DNA from: Thysanoteuthis rhombus
Taxonomy: Eukaryota; Mollusca; Cephalopoda; Oegopsida; Thysanoteuthidae
Assembly (NCBI GenBank): GCA_963457665.1
Contig: OY735201.1
Location: forward strand, 28,123,548-28,187,547
Direction of reading: 5' to 3'
Length of the DNA: 64,000 nucleotides
Part shown: one piece after another, positions 24,692-37,995 of the stretch
How positions within the stretch are numbered: the first letter of the stretch is position 1
How the letters are laid out: each line of letters starts with the position of its first letter
The notes under the pieces: model-generated
What the model was told of the DNA's origin: nothing
Seen by the model: only the letters and a program-made list of their open reading frames with translations
Database searches by the model: none
Position numbers and translations under genes: made by a program

Positions 24692-25202
24692 TACGAGGAA
24701 GTGGATATATTTGATGCAATGAAATGATTACAAATTGCGTTATATTGTACTTGAATTCTTTTTTTATTGATCTCCTGCTACAAGGTGAATATATCATTTG
24801 TCCTCGAAAACATAAATCTAATAAACAATTACATAAAATAGGCCTCCTACAGGAAGCTAGCGTGCGATCGATAGGGTAGCTGCATCAGCGTAGCGTTGCT
24901 TTCACTATTGAGCTTTGGAATAACAGTTTTCGCGTTGAAAGGAACAAATAAAGCAGATATAGACTGTGATTAAGCAGAATGGTAAATTCAACAGATATTT
25001 TGCTTTTGCATTACCGGCGACAGATTAGCTCAATGGTTTTTAACTTCTTTGATCATACAGAAATCAGTACATTAAACGCGAGTTTGACCCAATTCAATCA
25101 TATACCAGTCTATTTATCAAACAATCTATCTATTGGTCAAATCCAGTATCATTCTTTTCATATCGATCTATTTATAGTTCTACCAATGTATTTATCTATT
25201 AA

Positions 25203-25205
<3 letters not shown>

Positions 25206-25270
<65 letters not shown>

Positions 25271-25345
25271 TGTGTTTGTATATCTCTTTCACTCTTTCTC
25301 TCTCTCTCTCTCTATTTATATATATGTATTATTGTGTCATCTACA

Positions 25346-25390
<45 letters not shown>
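25206..25390. repeat. Compound (TA)n, (TC)n and (TG)n microsatellite
   Basis: (TA)n lies at about 25,208-25,266, (TC)n at about 25,292-25,313, and a second TA-to-TG run at about 25,347-25,390. Confidence 0.95.
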
Positions 25391-28300
25391 CTTTGAAACT
25401 CATCCCTTAATTCATTTGTTTAAACAATTGAGAAGAAATGTCAAAGAGCAAGCAAATTGCTGACAGGAAAGGTAGCAAATAAAATCATATGTTGATGCAT
25501 CGATACAATTAAAATAGGATAGATATATATTCAACATGTTCAACAAGATGGAAATAACGACAAGAAAAAGATAAAGATGCTAGCAAAATGCCCATCAGAA
25601 AAAATTCACAACTCTAAATAGATCAACTAACTGACAACAAACATTTCGTTTTTTTTTAATCATCGTTTAGACTATATCTCGGCTCCAAACTGATCACACC
25701 TACCCAAGAATGAAATCAAATTAATTGAAGGTTACTTTCAATTCTGAAGCCGAATTTTAAGTATTTCAACGTAATATTCATCATCTATTATCATTTTTCT
25801 TTATTGATATACATTACTACATGATCACTGCCTCGTGATATGAGTAGGAGAGCATTTCTACCATCGGACAGCAAGCACTTGGGAAAAGATCGTGTGCACA
25901 GTCTGGTGCTAGCTTTGTAGGATGCCCTGTTGACCGGTTTTAATAAAACTATAAAGGAAAAGACAACGATGGAAGAAACTTGTTGCTGCTCATGACACCT
26001 TGTATCAACAAATGGTCACCCATCAGGGTAACAATCTGCCTCGACGTGAATGAACTTCGGTGATAATACGATAACCAGTGTATGAAATGTGCTTTAGCCG
26101 GATTCAATCATATACAAGATGGTGCATAGGCTCTTAAAGAGATTCACTTTTTTCTATGAAATGAAATATATATATTAAATGAAAAAGGGAATTTGATTAA
26201 CCTATTCGCCGAAAAAAAATTTCTTTCGAATGTACAAGAATTTAACGACATATTTTTGCTCTTTCAGTGACTCTCTGCATAACCATTTTTTAGAAATATT
26301 TGCTTGTCTGCACATGTATATGATTTTCAACATCTTTGGTTGAACGTGGTTTCCCAATCCATGGGTCATTACTATCAAATCTTAATTTTCGGAAGCATGA
26401 AAACTAATGCAAAACCATGGACTCAGGTGGTGGTGTCAGCGAGTTCAAATTACGAGAATACGTTTACATTAAACCAATCCAAAGTCAAATATTGTTATTT
26501 TAGTTAATTGTTCAGTTTTGTTCTTTTCTTCATGAGTCACAAACAGGTTCTTTTGTATCTCTGAGAGAATGAAAACATACATTAAATAATTGTTTCGAAT
26601 CCAATCTCGACATTTGTCTGACTCTCCATTTTCTAGAAAATGTATAACCATTTCATTTAAAGATCAAGTCTTGAAATCGTCCTTTTGATACACCTTTTAC
26701 CTTAATATTTTGTGAGTAGGATCTGGAAAAAAAACTGTAGGTAGTTCTTATAATTTTGAGTCGATGCTTGCTTCTCATTTCATGCTACGTCTTGATTATA
26801 ATTTCACGTCTTCCAATGACTCTTAATGATATAATCACGAATTTTACAACAGTTAATCATCAAGAAACATGCACTCTATGAAATAAGATTATATCTCTGT
26901 GTACGTATAATTATATATTTCTTCGAACAATATTGTACATTCACTAATCATAGCTTGGTCTATCTGAGGACTACATTAGTAGAGCCCCCAGCATGATTTT
27001 TTTAATTTGCTTGGCATATCTTAAAATTCGGTTGCATTATCTTTTATTCTGAATAATACTGTTTTGTTTTGTTTTGTTTTTTCTAATTGCTCCATATTTT
27101 ACTTATATTTCAGTTAATCAACATTCCATAACGAGGCAGACATCCGAGGATGGCTGTTGAGTACGAGGTGGAAACGTTGTGAAAAGCTAACCGAAACAAA
27201 GAAATTAGTCTGAATAAAGCACATGCAATAAGTAACGGTTGTAGATGTTTCCCCAATAGAGATACATCCATCTTAGAAGAAAAGAACAATTAAGTGACTG
27301 AGCATGGTAAATGCCAACGAACCATTTCTAAAGAGAAAATCGGATTGAAAGTTATATTCGTTATGTTTAGAGTTACATTTCTCAGTTCTTTTATTTTGAA
27401 GCTTGAACGTTCCGCGTTATGATTCTGATACACATTACTTTTCTAAGTTACAATGCATAAAGTCAGATTTTCCATTTTTTTTTCTCAACAAACAAGAAGA
27501 CAAAAAAATTACCGTGTTTGGTTCATTTACTCTATCAGTATTTTAGGGATATTTTTATGCACATGGAAATCAAAGCTAAGTAAAAAAGCTTCAAAACATA
27601 ACTAATATGAGCATCATGTCTGCTGAAATAACAATAATAGCGGTTGGAACTTAGTCAAAATGACACATGGTTTTCAACAGATTTTCAATAAGAGCCAAAT
27701 CAATGATTATATTCTAATATTATGACGTGATTCAAATGACATCTATTGTAATGCTTCAGAAACTTAATGCAGAGCATTAGAGCTTCAGAATGAAATGAAA
27801 AGACTGAACAGTGTAGATAAAAACAACAGACAAAAATATTGCAAGCGAAAGCTCGTTTAATTTTGAATCGGATTTTCTCAACTTTTTAAAAGTGTCTCGT
27901 TCGGTACTTATTTTGTGCATCGATTCAATTCTTTAAACCAATTATCATTTGTCATTTCTGCTGATGGAATGAAGTCACTTTATTTCTGAATAGTTTTATC
28001 CCTTATCTTAATTATCAGTTTTTATTATTACAACTCAGAAAACAGGCAGTCATTCTACGGTTACGAGAAAAGTATCAGAAATAAATAATGAGCTTCTGAT
28101 GAGAATCGTACTCGTATGCTTCAGTAAAAGAGAAACACAGTCTAAGTATTACCGTCAGTGCCATTCTGCTACATAGCAGAAACTTAATTTTTTCTATTTG
28201 TATTGTTTACAAGTAACAGGAGGACGACAGTTAAGTGGTCGAATAAAAAGAATCCAAAAAAGTGTAATCAGAATAAAACGTCACGAAAAAAAAAATAACT

Positions 28301-29525
28301 TGTTAAAAGTGCTATAACAATATGATGTTAGGTTTGAAAAACAAACTCAATTTTTTTTTCACAATATGAGTTCAGGTGAAAAACCAACTTAAGATATTGT
28401 GTTATCCGAATCTTAGGTAGAAGGAACAACTTCCAAAAGTATGTTATCACGATATGAACTTAACTAAAAAAGACAGAGCCAAGTGTTACCAGATAATTTT
28501 CATTATGTGATTACTGCATTATAGAGCGTTAGGAGTTCTCTGGTGACGTAATAACATTACTCTTTTGACATCATAGCCCTCACCATAGAATCAGGGTTCA
28601 GTTCTGCATCGTAATTGTATAGTAAATTGAACTAACTTATGAAACATAATGTAATCGGTGGAAATCACATTTTTTTATTTTCTAAGTTTAAGCATCCTGA
28701 AGATGCACAGCTAAAATAATTCAACCGACCATGCTTTGTTTTCGAGGGGTTATAGTAATACGGCAGGATCAATCTCGAGTGAGACTATCACGTGATGTCA
28801 CTCCAATGAATCACCCACAATCTCCATGCAAAAGCCTCTCGGGTATTCTCTCATCGCTCATGTTTGCTTCCCTCTTATTAAACTACGTACTTCAACCTCC
28901 CCCGTCTCTCTTTCAAAATAAAATACGGAATGTTTAAAATATGATAGGAAATTATCGTAACAAATGAGGTATCGTAGATGTGGTAACCATCTGCGCAACA
29001 AAATAGGTCAAAATTGAATAAATAAATAGAGAGATGAAAATCAATTCATTGTTACTTTTGTGAGCGCGAACACATATACCACCATAGGTATGCGCTGAGA
29101 GACACAATATAATCTCTGCATTTAGTCTTATACTTTTTATATTTTTGAGTTGATCTGTTTGCTGAACCCTTTTTTTAATTTACTTCTTTTCTGGAATTTT
29201 TAAAATAGTCCCGAGTCAGGGAAAAAATCTTTTAAAGGGAGAAGAATTCGAAGCAATGTTCATCAATAAAGTCAAAAGGTCCCTTCAAATTCAGATTCCA
29301 AGAAATGAAACTGTTTCTCGTAAATGTTGGCCCCTGATAGTGATTAAAAAAGTGTCCTCTGGAATACAAACAATGATTCCTCTCAAAGGAAAACTACAGC
29401 ACAAAAAAACTACAACGGAGAAAACTGTGGTACACAAAATGAAAATGCAACATGCACAAACATTGGACACTTTAAACTTTTTCCATTGATTTTAACGATT
29501 CAGCAACATATTGAAAAGAACATTG
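25391..29525. other. Unassigned AT-rich DNA
   Basis: Over 4 kb with no supported gene or repeat family. All open frames are short and without family-like composition. Conserved noncoding elements cannot be excluded without comparative data. Confidence 0.45.
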
Positions 29526-29529
29526 ATCG

Positions 29530-29530
29530 A

Positions 29531-29597
<67 letters not shown>
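29530..29597. repeat. (AAT)n microsatellite
   Basis: About 22 AAT units, ending at the left edge of the LINE relic at 29,598. Confidence 0.95.
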
Positions 29598-30735
29598 GAT
29601 AGAATGCAGGAGGAACCAGGAGGGGGTGAATGACTTGTTCTACATCGACCAGATGATCTTAAAAGAAGTAAGACAAAGGGATAATATCATTGCGATGGGA
29701 AGGATAGACCAAGAGTTGGATACTCGAATACCTCAGAATGTTCAAGATCAGTGAACCAGTGGTGACAGTCATCGTCAATGTGGCCGAATAGGGATCATAG
29801 ACATGGTACGAAAAGGATACCTGAAGAGGGAAACAGAATTCCCCATAATGGCAGTCCAAAACAAATGCACCTGAACAAATCGAAACAAAAATCTACAGAA
29901 CCAAGACGAACAAGAAGTGCCTCCTATGTCGGGAAAGAGATGAGACCGTAAACCACTTAACCAGTGAATGTAATCAACTAGCCCAGGAGTAGCAACAGTG
30001 ATACACTAGGAACTGAGTAAACGAATGGAATTTAATCATGCTGAAAAGTACTACCAGCTCAAACAGGAGACGGCCCTGGAAAATGCAAACCACAAATTAC
30101 TTTAGAACTTTGACATCCAAACGGAGGACTCCATCAAAGTAAGCAGACCAGACTTAGTAACCATGGACATGAAGAGGAAAACCTGCCAAATAATATACGT
30201 GGTCGTACCTGCAGACCATAGAGTGAAAAGGACAGAGAATGAAAAAACTGAAAAATACCAGGATCTTGCAAGAGAACTGGATTAGGCGAGGAACATGAAG
30301 ATCAGGACAGTAACAGTAATGATGAGTGCACTTGGAACCGAACCAAAAATACTGAAGGCGAGATTGGAGAGACTAAAGATAAAAAGAAATACGGAGACTG
30401 TACAGGCCACAGCACTGCTAGGAACTGTAATAATACTGAGGAAAGTTCTACAAATAATCGGTATAAAACCCTGACTGTTAACATTTCGTAACAGGGAAAA
30501 AATCACACTCACACAAATAGTAGCGGAGGGGCAAACCACAGCACTGCTTTGATAGGATAGGGAGGGCTGAGGAGAGGGCTGAAGACCTGAAGAGACTTAC
30601 TGTTACCCAGATTTCAGCGATAACCAGTAAACAACAGCACTGCTGTGAGCTAAGAGTGTGGTGAGTATCGTAGGAGACTTGAGAATACTTGTTGTCACTC
30701 AGCCTCCAGCTGTGACCACCAACATAATAATATAC
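29598..30735 (+). mobile_element. Internally deleted R2/CRE-type LINE copy
   Basis: It opens with RT text (NDLFYIDQMILKE near 29,630), then LLEYLRMF-like text near 29,725. It jumps to text that lies far downstream in the family (WLRKGYLKRETEFPIMAVQN) near 29,800-29,860, so most of the RT is deleted. A C-X2-C-X8-H-X4-C knuckle (CLLCRERDETVNHLTSEC) is at 29,918-29,971. The endonuclease segment follows with NFDIQTEDSIK and SRPDLVTMDMKRKTCQIIYV (PD at 30,148-30,153). Where I recall the family having IVDFAVP, the codon at 30,196-30,198 gives Tyr. The C-terminus continues through VPADHR, ALGTEPKILKARLERLKI and TALLGTVIILRKVLQIIG to about 30,475. The tail sequence to about 30,735 resembles that of the 4.7-6.7 kb copy. 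Inactive. Confidence 0.8.
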
Positions 30736-33080
30736 AAGACTGGCTCCTGAATAATCAAGCCTGACTACTACGTCTATATCGATTTGATATGATAACCGCT
30801 TCTCATTTTATGCATAGTTAAAGAAAAAAACAATAATGTTAATTTTTTAGCATAAATGTATTTCTTTATCAAAACAAAATAAGTCATCGTGTAACTATTT
30901 GATTTTGTGCATATACATGACTCGTCAGTTTGGCCTCGTCGATAAAATAGACAATAAATCACTTTGTTGGGATTCCAAATCACGAAGAGGAAATGCTTAT
31001 CTTGCAGATCTATCCAATTATTAAAATGAATTTGTTGCGCATTCCAAAGAACATTTTTCGTTGATAGGTAAAACTTTTCGATCAAGCCCAGTTGCCAAAA
31101 GTGCCGCCCATTTATCAGTAAACCTTGATTGGACAAAAACATTTAAATATGGTGAGGATTGTTTTTGCTGTTCTTGCTTTATTGTCCTTGTTTTTAGTAT
31201 GACAAAAAAAAACAGAGTCAACTTCAGATTCAGCCTAGGGCTTAACAACAAAAACGAAAGCATTTCCAAGAAGGAAAATCTGTACAGTACAAATCTAATA
31301 TCATTGTCATTTCAGAATTCCAAAAAGAATGTGCTTCAGGGGGCAGATTGAGTGGTGACCATGTGGTGCTTTGCTGACCACGTAGAGCAAATGCAGCAGA
31401 ACGTCCCCGTCCGAGAGCAACAGTTTTTTTACATATCTTCAGGGCAACCTATCGTCTACAACAGCAGAGGTCTGTAGAAATGTGTATGTATTTTGCACTA
31501 TTTTCCCTCTTCATATTTTTAAGCAATTTTGATAGTCCTTCTTCGACATCTGGTGCTGTTCTGTTGATAAGTATATCTGAAATAACACTCTGAAGAATAT
31601 TCTCAGAGTAAGCAGAGTTCTGAAAATATCAAGAAATCAGTCAACCAAACCAAATTTTTGCTACCTAACCGTAATCATAACTATTAGTGTTATCTACCGA
31701 CAAAGCAGTTCCTTCATCAGGCTACGTAAAGACTTTGAGCTCTTTCAACTACAAGAAAAAATGAGAAACAAGGTGACCCCAGCTCACCAAACTCGACCTG
31801 CTTTGAGATGATCTTTTGAAACTTAGAATGGGGACACTGAATGCACATTCTTGCTTATTACATATTCTACAGCAAGATAAGAAGTATCTTTTTGAATACG
31901 AATCTCTTTTTCAACTGAGTGACATCAGGTCAATGAATTATTAGCTCTTATCTTTAAAACTGGATACGATATATCATGGACTGAATCTTTTTGCACTATT
32001 TATATCTCGCTCGTATTTGAGAGCTTTTCGTAATTGGTGAAATTTAATTATTTTCTTTAGGAAGAAGTTTGATTTCATTTTGAAAACATGAGCTTTTCGT
32101 AAAAGTAGTTGTTTTATATCATCATTTTATTGAATAAAATTTCGATCAAATCATAACTACATAATTACCTATTACAAAGTAAAGACAAAGTACATGTTCA
32201 TCTAAAAAAAGGTATCGCACTTTTCATTTGAGACAAAAAGTGGGTTAATATCCTTGTTTTAGTCATGTTAATTCTCAATCAAATCATAACTACGTGTTTA
32301 TTTAGATTTTATTGAGAATAAAAGTTGAAACCTAGCTAAATAGACAATTCCATCGTAACGTGGCGTAACGTGTATTTTGAGAAAAGGGTAGGTTCACCGT
32401 AGATAAAATCATCTAATGATTGGGGATTTTTTTTCAGACGTAAATAAACAATATCGATTTAATTTTTGTATGATTGGAGATAGACATAAGCTACGCTACA
32501 ACAAAGCAGACAATTGCTATTATATACATTTCAAAAATTCTTAGTTAGTGTATTTCCATTGCTTTCAGACGTATTGTTTCAAACAGGTTCCTCGACATTG
32601 AAATCCTCCAGACATTGGTCACTGTCAAAAACAATGACGCACTGCCTCCGGTATGAACAAAAGAATTAATTCTGCCTGTAGTGTATGTTTTATAAATAAA
32701 TATATTTTCTATCACTTCTTTAGAAATATTATAATAATATCAAGTGGAACGCCTTGCAGCTTGACTGGACAACATTGTCTATTAATGCTTTTCATTGTTT
32801 CATTCTGTTTGTTTTTATCATTATTTTTATGCAGCTCATTTGATAAAAACCTCAATTGCAATAGGCTTGTGATCATATTAGATATGTGGACACTTAAGTA
32901 CATCACTAAATCCACCAACAAATGATTAACAGGTGTCTATTCTGGACAAAAGATTCTTTTTTCCACATAATTCTTGTCTGTGCTATTCTGTGGTGTGAAT
33001 GGATGTCTTCAATCAAACATTGCACAGCATGAATTTCGGATAAAAAAAAAGAAAACCAAATAAATTTGAGATTTATAGAT
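30736..33080. other. Unassigned DNA
   Basis: No gene could be supported. The open frames near 30.8-31.35 kb (82-122 codons on both strands) overlap each other and have no recognisable domain. Confidence 0.4.
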
Positions 33081-33083
33081 AAA

Positions 33084-33086
<3 letters not shown>

Positions 33087-33150
<64 letters not shown>
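33087..33150. repeat. (AT)n microsatellite
   Basis: About 32 uninterrupted AT units. Confidence 0.97.
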
Positions 33151-33154
<4 letters not shown>

Positions 33155-34920
33155 ATGACGTACATCAGTAGCTTTCTTTATATGGAAGTAGCCTTAGACG
33201 ACCAATGGTAACACGATAAGACAGATTCCTGTTCGGTAGTCCTGCAGCCAGCGTCTCTTTCTGGCGATTTTTTCAAACACTGACCGATACGGTGGCTACT
33301 GGTCACCGTAGTAATATACGACCTTTCAAGGTTCTAAAATGATGAATCTCTGCTTAGAAAAGACATTATTCATCAAAAGAAGAACCTTAAGAATCCACAA
33401 ATTTTTGCTGACAAGAAATAACTCCATTTTCCAGAAATTTTCCATAGAAATCTGTAGTACTCGACCCATGATTGTTTCTGTTTTTCCTATTTGCTGTTAA
33501 ATAGTCAACGTTGTGTCCTGCTGCAACTTCATGGCTTGTTGTTCATAGGTGTGCCTCAAAATTTGTGCTCAATTGCATTTCGTTAATCGCAGAAGTATGG
33601 TCACATCTCATCCCTGTTTCAGAATTTTGGAGACCAGTGTTGAGTGAACGTTCATTGACGGTCCCCTCGTTGATATTAAGTACTTACTGCAGCATCCTTT
33701 CCTATTCTAAACTCTTACAACAACCATTCTTGAGTTGGCTTTTTTCATCTTTGATTTGACAGCTGCAGGTAAACCAGAATAAATTGTGAAAAGAAAATGC
33801 TCAGCTTGGATGAATAATAACGAGATTCAAATCTTGATAGGGCACATTCCATGAACATAGTTGGATGATGATTAATTCCAAAATAAACATCATAGTTCAA
33901 AATAACAAATATCAGCCAAATAGTAGTCAGTGAACGCAAATATCTAATGTTGTGCCATACATTCCTGATGAACAAAGTCAGTGAAATATTTCGAATTTAA
34001 CATTGTGAATATATATCTTGAAAAAAAAATGCTGTAGGCTATTTACCGAATTCAAATTTTCTTGTGCACTCATTAATTTTCTTTGTGCGCTGATTGCAAA
34101 ACTTGTGTGCGGGCGCGCCCACACGCACTGCTCAGAGGGAAATTTTGCAAGTCAATAACAAATACGTTCTTCTACGGAAAACCGATCCCCACTGCGTTCA
34201 GATACAAGAAGTTGTTTTCCTTTACATCGATTTGATCGCTGCTTTTCAAAACAAAACGACTCCCTTTTCTCCTTACTCGTTTGTGGTTGATCCGAGACTT
34301 GATATTTTCTCCTTTAAGATTTTCTTCAGATCCTATTTTCCTTTTTCCGCGATCGATTTTTCCATAGAGATTCACGGCGGTATTTCAGATGTTTCCTACG
34401 ATCATATTTCACTTGGATTATCGTTCTAGTCGTATTTGTATCTCCTGAATCTTTCCCTGTTTCCTTCTTCTATTAAGCTTCAACCTTTTTATCTGATATC
34501 CATTTCCAAACATAATCCTTTTTTTTTTCTTTTTTGACATCCTTCAATTATTCTTTTTATCATTCAGTTTTATGTACCTTCTTCTTAATTTTATCACTTT
34601 TTCATCCTTCCTTCCATTTCCATACATTCATCTTCATTGTCATCTTTCTTCTTCTATTTCTCTCTTTCTTGTTTCTTTCTTTTCATTATTTTCAACTTGT
34701 TTCTCTTTGTTTTGTTTTTCGTCCGTTTTTTTTCCATTCTTCTGTTCTATCATAATTCAATTGTCTTTCTGAAATTCATGTTTCCTCTATTCTCTTTTCT
34801 TCCCACATCTTTTTCTCCTTTTTCTATCTTCTGTATTATTTTTCATCATCTTTCCTGATTTTTTTCTTTCTTTGTAATGTTTGCTCAACTGATCCCTTTC
34901 TATGGTTTTCATTATTTTTC
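33151..34920. other. Unassigned DNA, pyrimidine-rich at its right end
   Basis: Roughly 34,430-34,915 is strongly T/C-rich on the plus strand (TTCTT, TTTCTT motifs). This creates several overlapping Phe/Ser/Leu-rich frames that I do not regard as genes. No domain was recognised elsewhere. Confidence 0.45.
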
Positions 34921-34924
34921 TTTT

Positions 34925-35375
34925 AGTAACCATCAACCAAAACTGTGACCAAAAACGTTATAATAGATTTCGTCAGTTTGTAGGTTGGTCTGTCTGTCTG
35001 TCTGTCTGTCTGTCTGGATGACTGGTGATGTATCACGTGCACAGACCACACCGATGAGGTCAGAGGGTTGAAAATTAAAACACAACGGTCCCTTTGTTTG
35101 TTGAGAATTCTTCCCCTGAATATATTCCCAGTGGGGATTTGATTTGCAATGTGAGTGTATACTAAATTGGTTTCTCAAATTTTTTCCGGCGGCATTCATG
35201 CTTGATTTTTGGAAATTCGGATTTTTTTAAAGTGATTACTGCCAACAAAAAGCGATAGAAGTGTTTTTTTCATTGATCACCATTCTTCAAACTGTTCAAT
35301 TGATCATTCCTGACTTGGTATACCGCCAATAGACATTGATCATGTGGAGGTTTCTATTGAGTGACTAACCAGTCT
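34925..35375 (+). repeat. Dispersed repeat family A, fullest copy (copy 8)
   Basis: This copy best shows the family. The head is AACCATCAACCAAAACTGTG. A (GTCT)n tract follows at 34,988-35,015, then TGATGTATCACGTGCACAGA and CCCAGTGGGGATTTGATTTG. Next come TGAGTGTATACTAAATTGG, GTGATTACTGCCAACAAAAA, TTCATTGATCACCATTC, TTCAATTGATCATTCCTG and GCCAATAGACATTGATCATG. The end is TTTCTATTGAGTGACTAACC. The length is about 450 bp. No protein-coding frame or convincing A/B boxes were found, so a MITE-like or SINE-like nonautonomous element is possible. Confidence 0.65.
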
Positions 35376-35639
35376 TCTTTTCAATCGTCTTTCTCTATTT
35401 ATTTTGTTTTCAACCATCTTTCTCAGCATTCAAGATCTCAGCTTTTACGTGAGTTCGAAAACCGACCACAAGTACGTGAGGGAAATACACAACAATCTAA
35501 CCCTCAAGGAAAGTTGAAATTATATGTTGTATTTTCCAAGTTGATTGAAATAATAATGATAGAAAGGTTTTTGGCAGTCGGAGGGAGAGTTTTGTGGGTT
35601 TTTTCTCCGAAATTTTATCAGATGAGAATGAACAAGATC

Positions 35640-35900
35640 AGAATTCTAATGATGTATTCACATACCACTGAAAGGGAAACCATGGATAAAGCGGACCTCT
35701 GGAAGGAAAAATACGGATAAGTGAGGCCATTGAAAGAGAAACAGCGAATGAAGGGGGTCACTCCAAGAGAAAATATGAAATATTGACATTCGCCCCAAGG
35801 CGATTTTTGGCCTGAAATGGTGTAACAAAACTGTTTGTTCTTCGTATATAAACAGAGAGTAAGTGGCCAAAGACACCGTGAGTGTGATATATTAACGGTA
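35640..35900 (+). repeat. Dispersed repeat family B (copy 1)
   Basis: TCTAATGATGTATTCACATA, CCACTGAAAGGGAAACC and further purine-rich degenerate units align with 42,285-42,600. Both copies end near a TATA-like sequence (TCGTATATAAACAG near 35,840). The nature of the element is unknown. Confidence 0.45.
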
Positions 35901-37365
35901 AAGAACTGTTGCATAACATGATAATATCATAATGTTTATAATAGTTGCTGTTGTAATATATGAAAATAGTACTGATGTTGTTGTTGTTGTTGTTGACTAC
36001 CAGTCAAATGTATTATTGGAATGACTGTGGCAGTCATTCGACACAGTTTGATATTTACTTTTGTACATTTTGCACGTATCGAATTCATCTCTTCTGAATA
36101 TTATTTGCTGCCAATATTTAACAGTCGGTCAGACTTGACTTTTTTCCCGTCTTAGCTCATAGTGTCAATCTGGGATCTTTGGAAAACTCCAAGTCAGAAA
36201 AAATTTGAAGAAAAACTTCTGGTACCGAATTTGGATTCTTTTTCCAAATCAAAAGAAGATTTCACAAACGCTGCGAATTGGCGAAGATGATTATTGCGAT
36301 TTTAACGTTTTCGACGAGCATCAAGACTATGCAAAGCAGACAACCAAACTAGGATAAATACGCATTCATTTTGTATGGGGAACAAATCTGAAAACGTGTT
36401 CGGAAAAAATCTCTCACTAAAAAGAAAATGGAAATGTATACGATGCGGTCTTGGGAAAATTCAAAACATGCTCTTTGCCCCAAAAGGAACGTAATATCTG
36501 AGTGGGCGCATTGTTATTTGAGGATACAATATCTAGATTAACCAATAGAGACGTTCATACGCTCGTGCCACGAAAACCAACCATATAAAAAATTGTTTAA
36601 TAATTGGTCTGCAGGACAACAAACTGTTGGAATGATTACAACTAATTCCCAACTTAGAACAAGAAAAAAGCGATGAAGATGGCCAGAAGTAACGAGCAAA
36701 TAAAATCCCAGATGGGGGATACAAATGGAGGCAGTAGAGGTTAAAACTACGTTGAAGCCATGGTCATCAACTGGGAATGAAAGAGGGAAAATGATTCCAT
36801 AAAACAGCAGATGTGGTGATTGTAATAGGATACATTAATTCAAAAACTGTTCAGTCAAAGGATTTTTCCTCTGGGCGGGTGTTCACCAAAAAAGACTTTA
36901 GGAATACTAACGACTCATTGTACACAGATTTAAATATTTATAAGTCGATAGTAAAATATAAAAATCGACAATAGAATAGATGTACGTGATTAGCATTCAA
37001 ACATAAGAAACACTCGGAGAGAAACCTCCGTTAGAACATGCAAAAGACATATTTACAATCCTAGAAGGAACTGTACGGTGCAATAAGAAATTAATTACTA
37101 AAATCGAAACTAAAGGAAATATTACTCTCTTGAGCAATATTTTATGAACTGTGTGAGGACAGAAAACCTATGGGACTTGTATTCCGACTTGGAATATACA
37201 ACAAAGAGTTTTTGATTCAGGTGGATGTATGAGGGGGGGGGCCAGTGAAAAAAACGCTAGACGAGGATGCTAAACCATTTCAGAGAAAAGATGGTTGTTC
37301 CAAATACTAGGGTTAAGGAAGAATTGGACCAACTCGACTGAGAGGGAATCATAGGAAAACTGTAT
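35901..37365. other. Unassigned DNA
   Basis: It includes a short (GTT)n tract at 35,976-35,995. I could not read a known protein from 36.0-37.3 kb in any frame. Confidence 0.4.
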
Positions 37366-37995
37366 GGATCCGTCCCAAAATATGAACACGCCCTCTTTCA
37401 TCAACTGCACACCCTACCAATTAAATTATCACTGAATTTTATTGAGATGGGGATGATTTGCCGTATACATCTAGCTAGGATGTACGGGCAACGTGTGGAA
37501 ATATCCAATGTGAACAATTCTTCTTAACAGCATTGCACACAATTTCCCAAAATTTCATTGAACTTCATTAGGAACTTTTGGAGATATTTTGCTGTGTACA
37601 TATAGCCACGATGCAGGGAAGATGACAAGGAAAGCTTTCGGGATCCACCCAGAAATGTGGAAAAAACTTCTCCTTTGCCCCATTATCACATCTTCGACAA
37701 AATTTCACTGAAAATTATTGAAAACTTTCGAATATATTTTGTATACTTATCGTTACGATACTGCAGAGATGGCTGTGAGAAGTCCTGCATCTGTTTTAAA
37801 ATATAAACCCATTTTCCCTAGGCCATCACAAAATTTCAATGAAATTTATTGAAAATTTTGGGGGGTATTTTGTTATGTGCATGTAGTTATGATGAAGAAA
37901 GAGGGGATGGCTGTGCAAAAATTCCTAGATCTTCACCAGAATGTGACTATACCAATGTCAAACTTTACAAAATTCAATTGGAATCTTTTTGAAAA
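37365..37995 (+). repeat. Degenerate tandem array, about 140-bp units
   Basis: Four to five imperfect units repeat the block order. It starts with an (A)CATCACAAAATTTCA-like block, then TTGAAATTTATTGAAAATTT, GGAGATATTTTG with a TATGTACATATAG run, CGATGCAGGGAAGATG, and CCTGGATCCACCCAGAATG, then CTCCTTTGCCCCATTATCA. Clear instances start near 37,430, 37,545, 37,695 and 37,825, with a last partial one near 37,965. A lone related unit is at 23,100-23,225. No long frame persists through the units. Confidence 0.65.

Noticed and set aside
24567-24797. Ile-Tyr and Thr-His repeat proteins over TA/TG tracts (also at 1.5, 25.2, 52.3, 55.5 and 56.6 kb)
   Set aside because: Dinucleotide repeats are open in several frames by construction.
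34430-34915. Phe/Ser/Leu-rich frames of 66-73 codons
   Set aside because: They follow the pyrimidine bias of this stretch, overlap in several frames and have no domain.
37365-37995. CRISPR array from the repeated blocks
   Set aside because: Units are about 140 bp, degenerate and head to tail without unique spacers, in eukaryotic DNA.
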